A model generated the notes under the pieces. That model saw nothing but the letters and a program-made list of their open reading frames with translations. It had not been told where the DNA came from and ran no database searches. Below, in pieces: positions 46,626-56,572 of a DNA stretch of 64,000 nt (its first letter is position 1; each line of letters begins with the position of its first letter). The DNA comes from Caldisalinibacter kiritimatiensis. GTDB taxonomy: Bacteria > Bacillota > Clostridia > Tissierellales > Caldisalinibacteraceae. A program made the translations under genes and the position numbers. Where the stretch lies: assembly GCF_000387765.1 (NCBI RefSeq), contig NZ_ARZA01000203.1, positions 1-64,000 on the forward strand. Reading direction: 5' to 3'.

Positions 46626-46771
46626 AGATTATTTTCAGTTTCATCTTATAGATTAGTAAATAATCTTCGTTATGTGTTGCATAAAAGTCATCCTCTAATG
46701 TAACGTCTTTATTTAAATTGAAGACTTTTTTATAAGTTAACAAAACTAAAACTATTTGTCAAGAATAAACA

Positions 46772-46969
46772 TTAAATACTTTGTAAATATTTCTTAACAT
46801 ATTCTTGCAAGTCTTGGTAAACCTTTTCTACAGAAGTATTAAATCCTTTTGCAATTTCCTTACATTCATTATAGTCAGGTTCATAGTCAACTAATATTCC
46901 ATTGTTAAAAAATAATTTTATAGTTGCATTACCATACTTTGTTTTAATTTTTAATAATTTCTCTTTCAA
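46772..46969 (-). CDS. Small protein resembling the C-terminus of LarC
   Basis: A 65-residue protein. The pattern TKYGNATIKLFFNNGILVDYEPDYNECKEIAKGFNTSVEKVYQDLQEYVKK looks like the last domain of LarC (nickel-pincer cofactor synthesis), where (Y)G.V.(V)K...G......PEY.DCK.IA....(I/V)..V(Y) is usual. No larA, larB, larE or the LarC front part is near. The start is TTG 46969 with GAGGTG 6 nt upstream. It could be a degraded remnant, or a stand-alone domain protein with a different job. The good ribosome site argues for expression. Confidence 0.55.
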   Translation of the reverse strand: MKEKLLKIKTKYGNATIKLFFNNGILVDYEPDYNECKEIAKGFNTSVEKVYQDLQEYVKKYLQSI

Positions 46970-47147
46970 TCATAACACCTCAAAAACATTACACAAATTT
47001 ACAAATTGAACTATATTATTGCCTTGTAACTCAGTTTTTTCTTGCTATATTGATATAAATATTATGACATAATATTAGTATAGAAATAATAATTTTTTAT
47101 TAAACATTTCCTAAAAATAGACTATTACTATGTTTGGAGGTTATATA

Positions 47148-47357
47148 ATGAAGTACTCTTCCAAAGATAAGAACCTTGACAAACAGACTCTCTCATTTAT
47201 TCAAAATCAGTTAAATTATGAAAACCTACTATACAAAAAATATTTAGCTTATAGTGATATGTGCCTTGACAATGAACTAAAAACTATATGTTATAAAGCA
47301 AGTAAAAGACATAAGGAAAATTATAATAATCTTATATCCTACTTAGAAAACTGCTGA
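47148..47357 (+). CDS. Small ferritin-like/CotF-type spore protein
   Basis: A 69-residue protein that would form two helices: LSFIQNQLNYENLLYKKYLAYSDMCLDNELKTICYKASKRHKENYNNLISYL. The spacing and words (E.LL.KKY..Y...C.D..L...C...) resemble the small spore proteins encoded beside CotF-like genes. GGAGG precedes ATG 47148. The next gene is a CotF-like protein 127 bp downstream, so both probably belong to a spore coat unit made in the mother cell. No sporulation promoter was identified with confidence. Confidence 0.7.
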   Translation: MKYSSKDKNLDKQTLSFIQNQLNYENLLYKKYLAYSDMCLDNELKTICYKASKRHKENYNNLISYLENC

Positions 47358-47484
47358 GTTTTTTTAGGTACTTAGTACTTGTTACTGAAAAAAATTGAAC
47401 AAAGTCGACTTCCAAGAAAGCAACAACGTCTTCTTAGTTATTAACTCTTGGATATAAACTTTAAAAAATAAGGAGGCACTTCCT

Positions 47485-47757
47485 ATGGTCTTTAATAAAT
47501 ACTTAACTGAAAGAGAACTTCTATCAGACCTTATGACCTCAGAAAAAGAATTATCTAATCTTTACAATGATGCATTAACCAAATCATGCTCACCGTTGCT
47601 TAAACAAACATTATCTCAATGCTTTTTTAATACCTTAGATATACAGTCTTCGATACATCATGCCAATAACATAAGAGGTTGGAACAATGCCAGAAAGACT
47701 ACTGAAAAAGATATAAGCAATATTGTAAGGCATTTTAAATATAAGAAGTATTACTAA
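47485..47757 (+). CDS. Spore coat protein, CotF family
   Basis: A 90-residue Coat_F protein: LTERELLSDLMTSEKELSNLYNDALTKSCSPLLKQTLSQCFFNTLDIQSSIHHANNIRGWNNARKTTEKDI. This is the usual short clostridial form (TEKELL.DLL.SEK......Y......C....LR..........Q......M...GWY) made of a helical bundle. AAGGAGG stands before the ATG. It supports the view that the organism forms endospores. Confidence 0.85.
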   Translation: MVFNKYLTERELLSDLMTSEKELSNLYNDALTKSCSPLLKQTLSQCFFNTLDIQSSIHHANNIRGWNNARKTTEKDISNIVRHFKYKKYY

Positions 47758-47817
47758 AGCCGATTTTGGCTATTGGCTTAAAGAACAGAGTGTAGGGGAT
47801 AGATAATAAGGAATAGA

Positions 47818-47845
47818 AAAAAGTGGCCAAAATGGCCACTTTCTT
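47818..47845 (-). terminator. Terminator of groESL
   Basis: AAAGTGGCCA-TTT-TGGCCACTTT followed by TTTCTA on the minus strand, next to the groEL stop. The A/T flanks make it usable for the spore coat gene on the other strand as well. Confidence 0.88.
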
Positions 47846-47847
47846 TA

Positions 47848-49494
<1,647 letters not shown>

Positions 49495-49563
49495 TTATTC
49501 ACTCCTTTAATTAATTTTTTCTGTTATATCCAGTATTAAATATGTGATTAACTTTCTTTTATA

Positions 49564-49845
49564 CTATTCTACTACTGCTAAAATATCGTTTAATTTTAAG
49601 ATTGTATACTCTTCTCCATCTAATTTTACTTCTGTACCTGCAAATTTAGAGAAAATAACTCTGTCTCCAACTTTTATTTCTTCTTTTTTCTTTTCGTCAT
49701 TAGCGATAGTTGGTCCTACTGCAACTACTTCTGCCATTTGAGGTTTTTCCTTAGCTGTGTTAGGTAATACTATTCCACTTTTTGTCTTTTCTTCAGCTTC
49801 TAACTTTTTGATAACTACTCTGTCTCCTAATGGTTTAATATTCAT
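49564..49845 (-). CDS. groS: Co-chaperonin GroES
   Basis: A 93-residue lid protein: [45 protein letters not shown] with the mobile loop ([14 protein letters not shown]), and the end [14 protein letters not shown]. First gene of groESL, behind a CIRCE operator. Confidence 0.98.
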   Translation of the reverse strand: MNIKPLGDRVVIKKLEAEEKTKSGIVLPNTAKEKPQMAEVVAVGPTIANDEKKKEEIKVGDRVIFSKFAGTEVKLDGEEYTILKLNDILAVVE

Positions 49846-49899
49846 TTGATTACCCTCCTTGTATATTATATTTATATTAAATTTTATTACTTGCTTTTG

Positions 49900-49926
49900 T
49901 TAGCACTCTCTTTCAATGAGTGCTAA
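49900..49926. promoter_or_regulatory. CIRCE operator
   Basis: TTAGCACTC-N9-GAGTGCTAA, a perfect match to the HrcA-binding element, 54 bp upstream of the groES start. Heat-shock control of groESL follows. Confidence 0.98.
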
Positions 49927-49935
49927 CACTACATT

Positions 49936-49975
49936 TACTATGTTATATAATACATTATATGGAATCAAATATTAT
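49936..49975 (-). promoter_or_regulatory. Probable groESL promoter
   Basis: Minus strand TTTGAT-N16-TATAAC just upstream of CIRCE; a second TATAAT lies within the spacer. Exact boxes are uncertain. Confidence 0.5.
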
Positions 49976-50075
49976 AATAGAGTAAATTTACCCATAATTA
50001 GTTTATATTTCGGATTATTCTAATATTTATTATTATATCGTTTATTATCACGTTTTTTCTTTTATTTTCATCAAT

Positions 50076-50084
50076 TGCTATAAT
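50076..50084 (+). promoter_or_regulatory. Extended -10 promoter element
   Basis: TGCTATAAT on the plus strand, the extended -10 form, about 14 bp before the 12-bp repeat array. No good -35 box. Confidence 0.45.
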
Positions 50085-50094
50085 AGGGTAAAGA

Positions 50095-50166
50095 AGCGTG
50101 CAAATAAACGTGCTAAATGACGTAAAAGATGACGTTCTAACTGACGTACTTAAAAACGTATAAAAC
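50095..50166 (+). repeat. Six degenerate 12-bp repeats centred on ACGT
   Basis: AGCGTGCAAATA, AACGTGCTAAAT, GACGTAAAAGAT, GACGTTCTAACT, GACGTACTTAAA and AACGTATAAAAC follow each other exactly at 12 bp. A GTG at 50098 opens a 21-codon frame (MQINVLNDVKDDVLTDVLKNV, stop at 50163) in which the repeat gives a period of four residues. An extended -10 element lies before and a hairpin after it. It may be a tiny peptide gene, an sRNA or a protein-binding array; not decided. Confidence 0.5.
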
Positions 50167-50395
50167 AAAATCGACTTCGTCGATTTGTTAGTTAGTAGCT
50201 TTTTACTTAGTTCTTAGCTCTCAGTTCTTGAAAAAAAAATGAAAAGCTTTTTAAATCTAGTATTTAGCTATTCGCTTTTTGTCATTGACTATTGCTGGAG
50301 TTTTCCATAAAATAATTTCAGTTTTTCAATTTCCCCTAACTCTATTCTCTAATACTCTAATCTCTACCCTCTATTACCCTAATCTATAATCCAAA
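50164..50395. repeat. Hairpin AATCGAC-TTC-GTCGATT and mosaic repeat block
   Basis: The hairpin at 50169-50185 may terminate the short plus-strand transcript. It is followed by TTAGTTAGTAGC, AGTTCTTAGCTCTCAGTTCTTG, TATTCGC and CTCTATTCTCTAATACTCTAATCTCTACCCTCTATTACCCTAATC words that run up to and into the end of the DUF554 gene. The same hairpin and the following words recur at 52190. The rest of the 533-bp gap upstream is covered by the entries for CIRCE, promoters and the ACGT array. Confidence 0.75.
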
Positions 50396-51071
50396 GTAAT
50401 GTAACTACATGGTAAATCAATGGTATAAAAACTGCTGGAAGCATATTACCTATTTTTATTTTCTTTATTTCAAGAATATTTATACCTATTCCCATTATTA
50501 AAATTCCACCTACTGCAGACATTTCTATTATAACTGAGTCTACCAATATAGTCTTTACTAGTGAAGCTGTAATAGTTATCATTCCTTGATATATAAACAC
50601 TGATATAGATGAAAAAATAACTCCAATACCTAATGTAGATGCAAATATTATTGAAGATATTCCGTCTAATATGGATTTTACAAAAAGAGTTTGATGATTA
50701 CCTGTAAGTCCACTTTCTAATGCACCTACTATAGCCATAGCACCTATACAATATACCAAAGAGGCAGTAACAAACCCCTTAGAAAAATTCGTATTAGTTT
50801 TCCCCACTTTTCCCTCGATCCAATTACCAAGTCTATCTAGATTATACTCAATACTCATAGCCTCACCTATAACACTACCAATTACTATACTAATTATTAC
50901 TAATAATACATTTTCACTCTTCAATGCTCCCATTAATCCTATAACTATAACTGTGAGTCCTAATCCTTGCATTATTGTTTCTTTATATTTGTCCTTTATA
51001 CCATGCTTTAGAAAATATCCTATAATTCCACCTATGATGATAGCTATACTGTTTACAATAGTTCCTAGCAT
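50379..51071 (-). CDS. DUF554 family membrane protein
   Basis: A 230-residue protein with about seven hydrophobic segments. MLGTIVNSIAIIIGGIIGYFLKHGI, LGLTVIVIGLMGA, GFVTASLVYCIGAMAIVGALESGLTGNHQTLFVKSILDGISSIIFA and GGILIMGIGINIL are the DUF554 family words. The function is unknown; members are probable transporters. The last codons and stop are part of a GGATTATAGATTAG repeat word, so the C-terminal end may have been changed by the repeat. Confidence 0.9.
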   Translation of the reverse strand: MLGTIVNSIAIIIGGIIGYFLKHGIKDKYKETIMQGLGLTVIVIGLMGALKSENVLLVIISIVIGSVIGEAMSIEYNLDRLGNWIEGKVGKTNTNFSKGFVTASLVYCIGAMAIVGALESGLTGNHQTLFVKSILDGISSIIFASTLGIGVIFSSISVFIYQGMITITASLVKTILVDSVIIEMSAVGGILIMGIGINILEIKKIKIGNMLPAVFIPLIYHVVTLLWIID

Positions 51072-51223
51072 ATTAAAAGCCCCCTTATAGCAGTTCGTAG
51101 TTCTTAGCTTCTTGCCCTTAGGAAATAATAAATATAAAATTACACACCTTACCCCACAATGAATTGTGGGCTACATCAAATTCTTCAATATGAATGTTTT
51201 TTATTTTTATAGCTTATTAATTC

Positions 51224-52114
51224 TCAATTATATTTCTTCCTCCCTATTCCATTTTCTCTTGCATAATAAAATAGATACTGTTGAGCAAATCCACTATATT
51301 CTCCAAATTTATTTTCTGCATATTCCTGAATATCCTTTATTTTAGTATCCTTTTTAAAGTAAAAATGCTCCATCACTCTTTTTACCCATACATCAACTGG
51401 AAAAGAATCGTGTTTATCCATAGAAAATAGCATTATACAGTGTGCTACTTTAGGGCCAACTCCTGATAAAAGCATTAATTCCTTTCTAGCTGAATCGGTA
51501 GAAAGATTCTTTATTCTATATATATCCATTTGCCTATTGGCTACTATAGCTGCAGTCGTTGCAATATATTTAGCTCTATATCCTACACCACAGTCCTCAA
51601 TTTCGTCTATGGATAGTTTACTTAACACATCAGGTTTAGGAAAGCTATAATGTTTCTTTCCTCTATATTCTTCTATAAACTCTCCATATTTCTCACTTAA
51701 GGTCTCAATAGCCTTTTTAATCATAGGTATCCTATTATTAGCGGATATAATGAAAGATATAACTGTTTCCCATACGTCCTGCTTTAATATTCTTATTCCA
51801 TGACCAAAATCCATAGCTTCTTTTAATACTTTATCATTTGATAATTTACTTTTTATCTTTCCATAGTCCCTATTTAAATCGAAATAGTTTTTCCAAATCT
51901 TTTCAATATCTTTAATGTTAGTATTAGAAAGTATAATATCATTGCTATCCTTTTTTACGTTTATAACTCTATCATAAGCTACTCCTGTATAACTTCCATC
52001 ACTTTCTTCATTCCATCTAAAACACTGTCCACACTCAAAAACGTGTTTAGGCTCGAAATCGTATATATCCTTAATAATTATCTTATCTCCTTCTTCAATA
52101 ATTCTGTATTCCAT
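51224..52114 (-). CDS. 8-oxoguanine DNA glycosylase, OGG1 type
   Basis: A 296-residue bifunctional DNA glycosylase/AP lyase for oxidised guanine, like the well studied Clostridium acetobutylicum OGG. The helix-hairpin-helix is LMLLSGVGPKVAHCIMLFSMDKHDSFPVDVW, with catalytic Lys222 (GVGPKVA) and Asp241 (FPVDVW). The N-terminal TBP-like domain starts DFEPKHVFECGQCFRWNEE, and QDVWETVISFIISANNRIPMI is the family hallmark of substrate-strand contact. An AAGGAGG site precedes the ATG. It stands alone between DUF554 and gdhA. Confidence 0.93.
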   Translation of the reverse strand: MEYRIIEEGDKIIIKDIYDFEPKHVFECGQCFRWNEESDGSYTGVAYDRVINVKKDSNDIILSNTNIKDIEKIWKNYFDLNRDYGKIKSKLSNDKVLKEAMDFGHGIRILKQDVWETVISFIISANNRIPMIKKAIETLSEKYGEFIEEYRGKKHYSFPKPDVLSKLSIDEIEDCGVGYRAKYIATTAAIVANRQMDIYRIKNLSTDSARKELMLLSGVGPKVAHCIMLFSMDKHDSFPVDVWVKRVMEHFYFKKDTKIKDIQEYAENKFGEYSGFAQQYLFYYARENGIGRKKYN

Positions 52115-52185
52115 TAATTAAATCCTCCTTATAAAATGTAAACTATCGTTTAATATAAATATAACCTTTACTGAAAGTGATTAAA

Positions 52186-52420
52186 CAAAAATCGACTTCG
52201 TCGATTTTATTAGTTAGTGGTTAGTAGTAAGTAGTTAGTAGCTTTTTTCAAGTCTTGGTGCCTAGCTCTTAGTTCTTAGGTTTTCGTCAGATACTCTTGG
52301 GTCTTTACAATTATTTTCCCTACACTTTCCCCATATATAGCTGCAACATAGAGTATAGTCACTTTTTAGCTATCCGCAGTTCGCCTTTCGCTTTTCGATG
52401 CTAATTTGAGTAATATTTTT
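52186..52420. repeat. Hairpin AATCGACTTCGTCGATT and mosaic repeat block
   Basis: The hairpin of 50169 recurs at 52191-52207, followed by TTAGTTAGTGGTTAGTAGTAAGTAGTTAGTAGC, GCCTAGCTCTTAGTTCTTAGG and CGCAGTTCGCCTTTCGCTTTTCG words. The 426-bp gap between gdhA and the glycosylase gene holds no other recognisable gene; at its left end lies the gdhA terminator. Confidence 0.8.
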
Positions 52421-52490
52421 CACAAAATAATAGTTGAATGATTTTTGTATACAATATATAATATTTATACGCTCCTTTTTTTAAAAACTA

Positions 52491-52527
52491 AAAAAGAGAA
52501 CCCTTCAAGATGAAGGATTCTCTTTTA
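52491..52527 (-). terminator. Terminator of the glutamate dehydrogenase gene
   Basis: AAAAGAGAATCCTTCA-TCT-TGAAGGGTTCTCTTTTT: a 15-bp stem with one mismatch and a U-run. Confidence 0.9.
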
Positions 52528-52540
52528 TGCTCCCTTACTA

Positions 52541-53881
52541 TTAATAATTTCCTTGTGCCATCATAGCATCTGCTACTTTTAAGAAACCTGCTATGTTAGC
52601 ACCAGCAACTAAGTTATAACCAAATCCATACTCTTCAGCCGCTTTCATTGCGTTATTGTGAATGTTTACCATGATTTCATGTAATTTCTTATCTACTTCT
52701 TCTCTAGTCCATGATAATCTCATACTATTTTGTGACATTTCAAGTGCTGAAACTGCAACTCCACCAGCATTTGCAGCTTTAGCTGGTCCAATTATTACTC
52801 CATTTTCTTGTAAGTATTCAAGTGCATCGTTTGAACATGGCATATTTGAAGCTTCAGTTATGAACTTAACTCCATTTTCTACAATCTTCTTAGCATCTTC
52901 TAGAAGTATTTCATTTTGAGTAGCACATGGCATTATGATATCAACTTTTCTACCCCATGGTTTTTCTCCTGGGAAGAATTCAACACCAAATTTGTCTGCA
53001 TAATCTTGAACCTTATCTCTACCTGATGCTCTCATTTCTAACATATAATCAATTTTTTCACCTTTAACTCCATCTGGGTCGTAAATGTATCCATCTGGAC
53101 CTGAAAGTGTTACTACTTTACCGCCTAATTCATTAATCTTTTGAACTGCTCCCCACGCAACGTTACCGAATCCTGAAAGTGCAACTGTTTTACCTTCAAA
53201 AGATTCTCCTTCATGCTTTAACATTTCTTGACAGAAGTAAGTAGCACCGAATCCTGTAGCTTCAGGTCTTATTAAGCTTCCTCCATAAGTTAAACCTTTT
53301 CCAGTAAGTACTCCGTTTTCAAAGGCTCCTCTTATTCTTCTATATTGTCCATATAAGTACCCTATTTCTCTACCACCAACGCCAATATCTCCAGCTGGTA
53401 CGTCTACATCTGGTCCTATATGTCTATAAAGTTCTGTCATGAAGCTTTGGCAGAATCTCATAATTTCAGCATCTGACTTACCTCTTGGGTCAAAGTCTGA
53501 ACCACCTTTACCTCCACCAATTGGAAGACCTGTTAATGAGTTTTTGAATATTTGCTCAAAGCCTAAGAATTTAATTATTCCAATGTAAACTGAAGGATGG
53601 AATCTAAGCCCACCTTTATATGGTCCTATTGCTCCATTGAACTGAACTCTAAATCCACGATTAACTTGAACGTTTCCTTCATCATCAACCCATGGTACTC
53701 TGAACATTATTTGTCTTTCTGGTTCACAAATTCTTTCTAAAAGATTGCCTTCAATGTATTCTGGATGTTTTTCTATAACTGGTTCTAATGAATTAAGTAC
53801 TTCTTCAACTGCTTGTAAAAATTCTGGTTCATTTGGGTTTCTTTCTTTAACTTTTTCAAATACCTCTTTAATATAAGACAT
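52541..53881 (-). CDS. gdhA: Glutamate dehydrogenase, NADP-type
   Basis: A 446-residue hexameric enzyme interconverting glutamate and 2-oxoglutarate plus ammonia. GAIGPYKGGLRFHPSVYIGIIKFLGFEQIFKNSLTGLPIGGGKGGSDFDPRGKSD near residues 75-135 carries the catalytic Lys residues; ALSGFGNVAWGAVQ is the nucleotide loop. Length and N-terminal MSYIKEVFEKVKERNPNEPEF fit the NADP-specific small hexamer class, although some clostridial members use NAD. It is a single gene with its own terminator. Confidence 0.95.
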   Translation of the reverse strand: MSYIKEVFEKVKERNPNEPEFLQAVEEVLNSLEPVIEKHPEYIEGNLLERICEPERQIMFRVPWVDDEGNVQVNRGFRVQFNGAIGPYKGGLRFHPSVYIGIIKFLGFEQIFKNSLTGLPIGGGKGGSDFDPRGKSDAEIMRFCQSFMTELYRHIGPDVDVPAGDIGVGGREIGYLYGQYRRIRGAFENGVLTGKGLTYGGSLIRPEATGFGATYFCQEMLKHEGESFEGKTVALSGFGNVAWGAVQKINELGGKVVTLSGPDGYIYDPDGVKGEKIDYMLEMRASGRDKVQDYADKFGVEFFPGEKPWGRKVDIIMPCATQNEILLEDAKKIVENGVKFITEASNMPCSNDALEYLQENGVIIGPAKAANAGGVAVSALEMSQNSMRLSWTREEVDKKLHEIMVNIHNNAMKAAEEYGFGYNLVAGANIAGFLKVADAMMAQGNY

Positions 53882-54229
53882 AGATACATCTCCTCTCTTT
53901 TTAATAAAATAAAGTAAATATATATATATTATTTAATTAAAGGCGATTATATATTTATTATTTAGGTACATTTTTTATTCATCTTTATTCCTTTTTTACA
54001 ATAACGATTGTCGAATTATGTATATCTGATATAACAACAAACAACAGCTTCGTTAATGGTTTGACAATCTTTTTTCGTATGTCATTTTTATCATTATCAT
54101 TCTCATTACCTTCCTTATCATAAGTAAAACCTTTTCCCGACTCCTACAAAACAATTTTATTGAAAATGTTTACACTGGCATTATAGCACATAAATTTTAT
54201 AATGTAAATAGATTTAAGTGTTAGTTATG
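53882..54229. other. 348-bp gap upstream of gdhA
   Basis: No gene seen. It should hold the gdhA promoter, but no clear boxes stand out on the minus strand. At 54089-54108 the words ATTATC-ATTCTC-ATTACC (minus: GAGAATGATAATGATAA) look like tandem Fur hexamers in direct order; the match to the symmetric consensus is only moderate. Confidence 0.4.
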
Positions 54230-55048
54230 TTAAATTTTTGTCATTTTTCTAATGTTTACATCAACCGAAATAATGTTAAGTGCTGTCATTTTCTCAACTT
54301 CTGATATAATTTTTTTTTGCATTTTTTTTATAATTTCAATTATTGGATGTCCAAATATAACTCCTACATTTATATTTATTATTATTCCATTTTCTAAAGT
54401 CCTAATATAAACATTATACACCTTAGATATTCCTTCTATTTGTAAGGCAGCATGCTTAGTTATACTTTTAATAACACCATCTGCAATTGTATATTTACCT
54501 AAATAACTAAATGTTGGTCTTACTACTGTCTTTTCATAGACTTGTACTGGTTCTTTGTTATCCTTTTTTCTTTTAAAAATTCTCAAAGTATCAATAAAGT
54601 AACCAGAAAAATCCTTTTTTATCTCAAAAGTTGGTACTGGAATTACATGTTTGCCTTCTTTTGTTCTCTGCTGTCTTGCAATTTCCATTTCATCAGGTGA
54701 AGAAATATCTTCTATGAATACTTTATGAGATACTTTAGGAAGACTTAAAGCTTCAACTATTCTATCAACCATTTTTTCTGACGTACCCAAAATTAATATA
54801 CCATCAGGTTTCACTTTTTCTATAGCTTGTTTAACTTCTTGTCTATGGATTTTATCTGTAAACAAAGCTCTCTTAACTGCACTTATTGTTGAATCCTCTC
54901 TTTTAGCTGATTTACCAGCTATAACATTAGTACCCTTTATTAAAAGTCCATCATCTATTATATATTCTAGGCCCATATCTTTTGCTATCATTATGGCTCT
55001 GTAGCTTTTACCTGTACCACTTGGTCCAATTAGTGCTATTATCTTCAT
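54230..55048 (-). CDS. P-loop ATPase fused to an Asp23/Gls24-like domain
   Basis: A 272-residue two-part protein. The front (about residues 1-165) is a small P-loop unit with Walker A GPSGTGKSYRA and a hydrophobic strand PDGILILGTSEKMVDRI. The rear (about 175-272) has the Asp23/Gls24 (DUF322) pattern: YTIADGVIKSITKHAALQIEGISKVYNVYIRTLENGIIININVGVIFGHPIIEIIKKMQKKIISEVEKMTALNIISVDVNI. Gls24 proteins are linked to envelope stress and fatty acid synthesis scaffolds. The substrate and role of the fusion are not known to me; it seems common in Clostridia. It has its own short promoter gap. Confidence 0.8.
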   Translation of the reverse strand: MKIIALIGPSGTGKSYRAIMIAKDMGLEYIIDDGLLIKGTNVIAGKSAKREDSTISAVKRALFTDKIHRQEVKQAIEKVKPDGILILGTSEKMVDRIVEALSLPKVSHKVFIEDISSPDEMEIARQQRTKEGKHVIPVPTFEIKKDFSGYFIDTLRIFKRKKDNKEPVQVYEKTVVRPTFSYLGKYTIADGVIKSITKHAALQIEGISKVYNVYIRTLENGIIININVGVIFGHPIIEIIKKMQKKIISEVEKMTALNIISVDVNIRKMTKI

Positions 55049-55104
55049 ATTATTCCTCCAATAGAGTTTGTATATATTATCATTTTAACACATATTCTTA
55101 TGGA

Positions 55105-55156
55105 ATATAATTTAAAATTGAAAATGTCAAAAAGCGAATAGCTAAAAGCCAGTAGA
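55105..55156. repeat. Short mosaic words AAATTGAAAATG and GCGAATAGCTAAAAGCCAGTAG
   Basis: Two of the word families of the dispersed mosaic stand next to each other between the Gls24-like gene and the etfA terminator. Confidence 0.6.
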
Positions 55157-55157
55157 T

Positions 55158-55190
55158 GTATAAAAAGACAGCCCGTAAAGGCTGCCTATA
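55158..55190 (-). terminator. Terminator after etfA
   Basis: AGGCAGCC-TTTACG-GGCTGTCT followed by TTTTTAT on the minus strand. Confidence 0.88.
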
Positions 55191-55229
55191 TTTTTGAAGG
55201 TCAACTGTCTTTAAGATCAGTTGCCATAT

Positions 55230-56462
55230 TTACTTTTCATCAGAAGCTGCTACTTCTTTGAAAGCGCTAAGTATATCATCAACATTATCTAATGCTTCAA
55301 TTAATTGTGGTACTACTTCGTATAAATCTCCTACTATACCATAATCTGCTACTTTAAATATTGGTGCATCAGGATTTTTATTGATAGCAACTATACATCC
55401 TGAATCTTGCATACCTGCTAAGTGTTGTATAGCTCCTGAGATACCACAAGCTATATATAATTTAGGTCTTACTGTAGTTCCTGTTTGACCTACCTGATGA
55501 GCATGGTCAATCCATCCTGCATCAACTGCTGCACGTGAAGCTCCAACTACACCATCTAATTTTTGCGCAAGCTTGTGTAATAATTCAAATCCTTCTGGTT
55601 TTCCTAATCCTCTACCACCTGCTACGATAACTGAAGCATCTTCTATTGCAACCTCTGCTTTTTCACTCTTAACTCTTTCAACTACAACTGCTTTAATATC
55701 ATCTTCAGTTAAGCTAACTTCTACTTTTTCTACTTCTCCAGTCTTGTTTTCATCATAATGAGCTTTTTCCATTACTCCAGGTCTTACAGTTGCCATTTGT
55801 GGTCTATGATTTGGACAAATGATAGTTGCCATTAAGTTTCCACCAAAAGCAGGTCTTGTTTGTAATAACTTACCATCTTCGTCATCTATTTCTAGTTTTG
55901 TACAGTCAGCTGTTAACCCTGTTGCTAATCTAGCAGATAGTCTTGGTCCTAAATCTCTACCTATTGTAGTAGCACCAATTAACATGATTTCTGGCTTTCT
56001 TTCTTTAACTAATTCAGCTATAACTTTTGTATATGCATCAGTTGTATATACTTCTAATTTCTCATCTTCTGCATATATTACTTTATCAGCTCCATATTTT
56101 ATCAATTCTTCTGCTAAATTGTCAACTTTATTTCCTAGTAATACTGCTGTTAATTCTACACCTAATTTATCTGCAATTTTTCTACCTTCTCCAAGTAATT
56201 CAACTGCTACGTTTAGAAGTTCTCCTTCTCTTTGCTCTGCGAAAACCCAAACTCCTTTATATTGACTTATGTCTACACCTTTCTTTTCAACTTCCTCTTT
56301 CTCAATAGCATCTACTGGACATGCTTCTATACATGCACCACATAACGTACAGTTATCTTTAATTACTGGTTTATTGTCTACCATTTCTATTGCATCAAAT
56401 GGACATTTATCAACACAAACTCCGCAACCTACACATTTCTCACTTATAACTTTAATTGCCAT
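55230..56462 (-). CDS. etfA: Electron transfer flavoprotein alpha subunit with ferredoxin domain
   Basis: A 410-residue EtfA. The first 60 residues are a two-cluster ferredoxin ([18 protein letters not shown] and [17 protein letters not shown], each C-X2-C-X2-C-X3-CP). The EtfA part follows with [33 protein letters not shown] and the C-terminal FAD domain [44 protein letters not shown]. EtfAs of this fused type occur in electron-bifurcating complexes of anaerobes such as caffeyl-CoA reductase. It is the last gene of the dehydrogenase-etfB-etfA unit. Confidence 0.96.
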   Translation of the reverse strand: MAIKVISEKCVGCGVCVDKCPFDAIEMVDNKPVIKDNCTLCGACIEACPVDAIEKEEVEKKGVDISQYKGVWVFAEQREGELLNVAVELLGEGRKIADKLGVELTAVLLGNKVDNLAEELIKYGADKVIYAEDEKLEVYTTDAYTKVIAELVKERKPEIMLIGATTIGRDLGPRLSARLATGLTADCTKLEIDDEDGKLLQTRPAFGGNLMATIICPNHRPQMATVRPGVMEKAHYDENKTGEVEKVEVSLTEDDIKAVVVERVKSEKAEVAIEDASVIVAGGRGLGKPEGFELLHKLAQKLDGVVGASRAAVDAGWIDHAHQVGQTGTTVRPKLYIACGISGAIQHLAGMQDSGCIVAINKNPDAPIFKVADYGIVGDLYEVVPQLIEALDNVDDILSAFKEVAASDEK

Positions 56463-56505
56463 TCTTATACCTCCTTTTTTCTTTATATGGGTCTTTGTTG
56501 TTTAA

Positions 56506-56552
56506 AACAGGGACTAGGGTATATGGGACTAATTTTGGGGACTCATGGGCAT
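56506..56552. repeat. REP-like GGGACT words inside the etfB-etfA gap
   Basis: CAGGGACTAGGG, ATGGGACTAATTTTGGGGACTCATGGGC: GGGACT occurs three times within 40 bp between etfB and etfA. Related in look to the GGGGACAG word at 26660 and the GGGACG word at 44766. Confidence 0.45.
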
Positions 56553-56572
56553 TTATTCGATTTTTTTCTATA

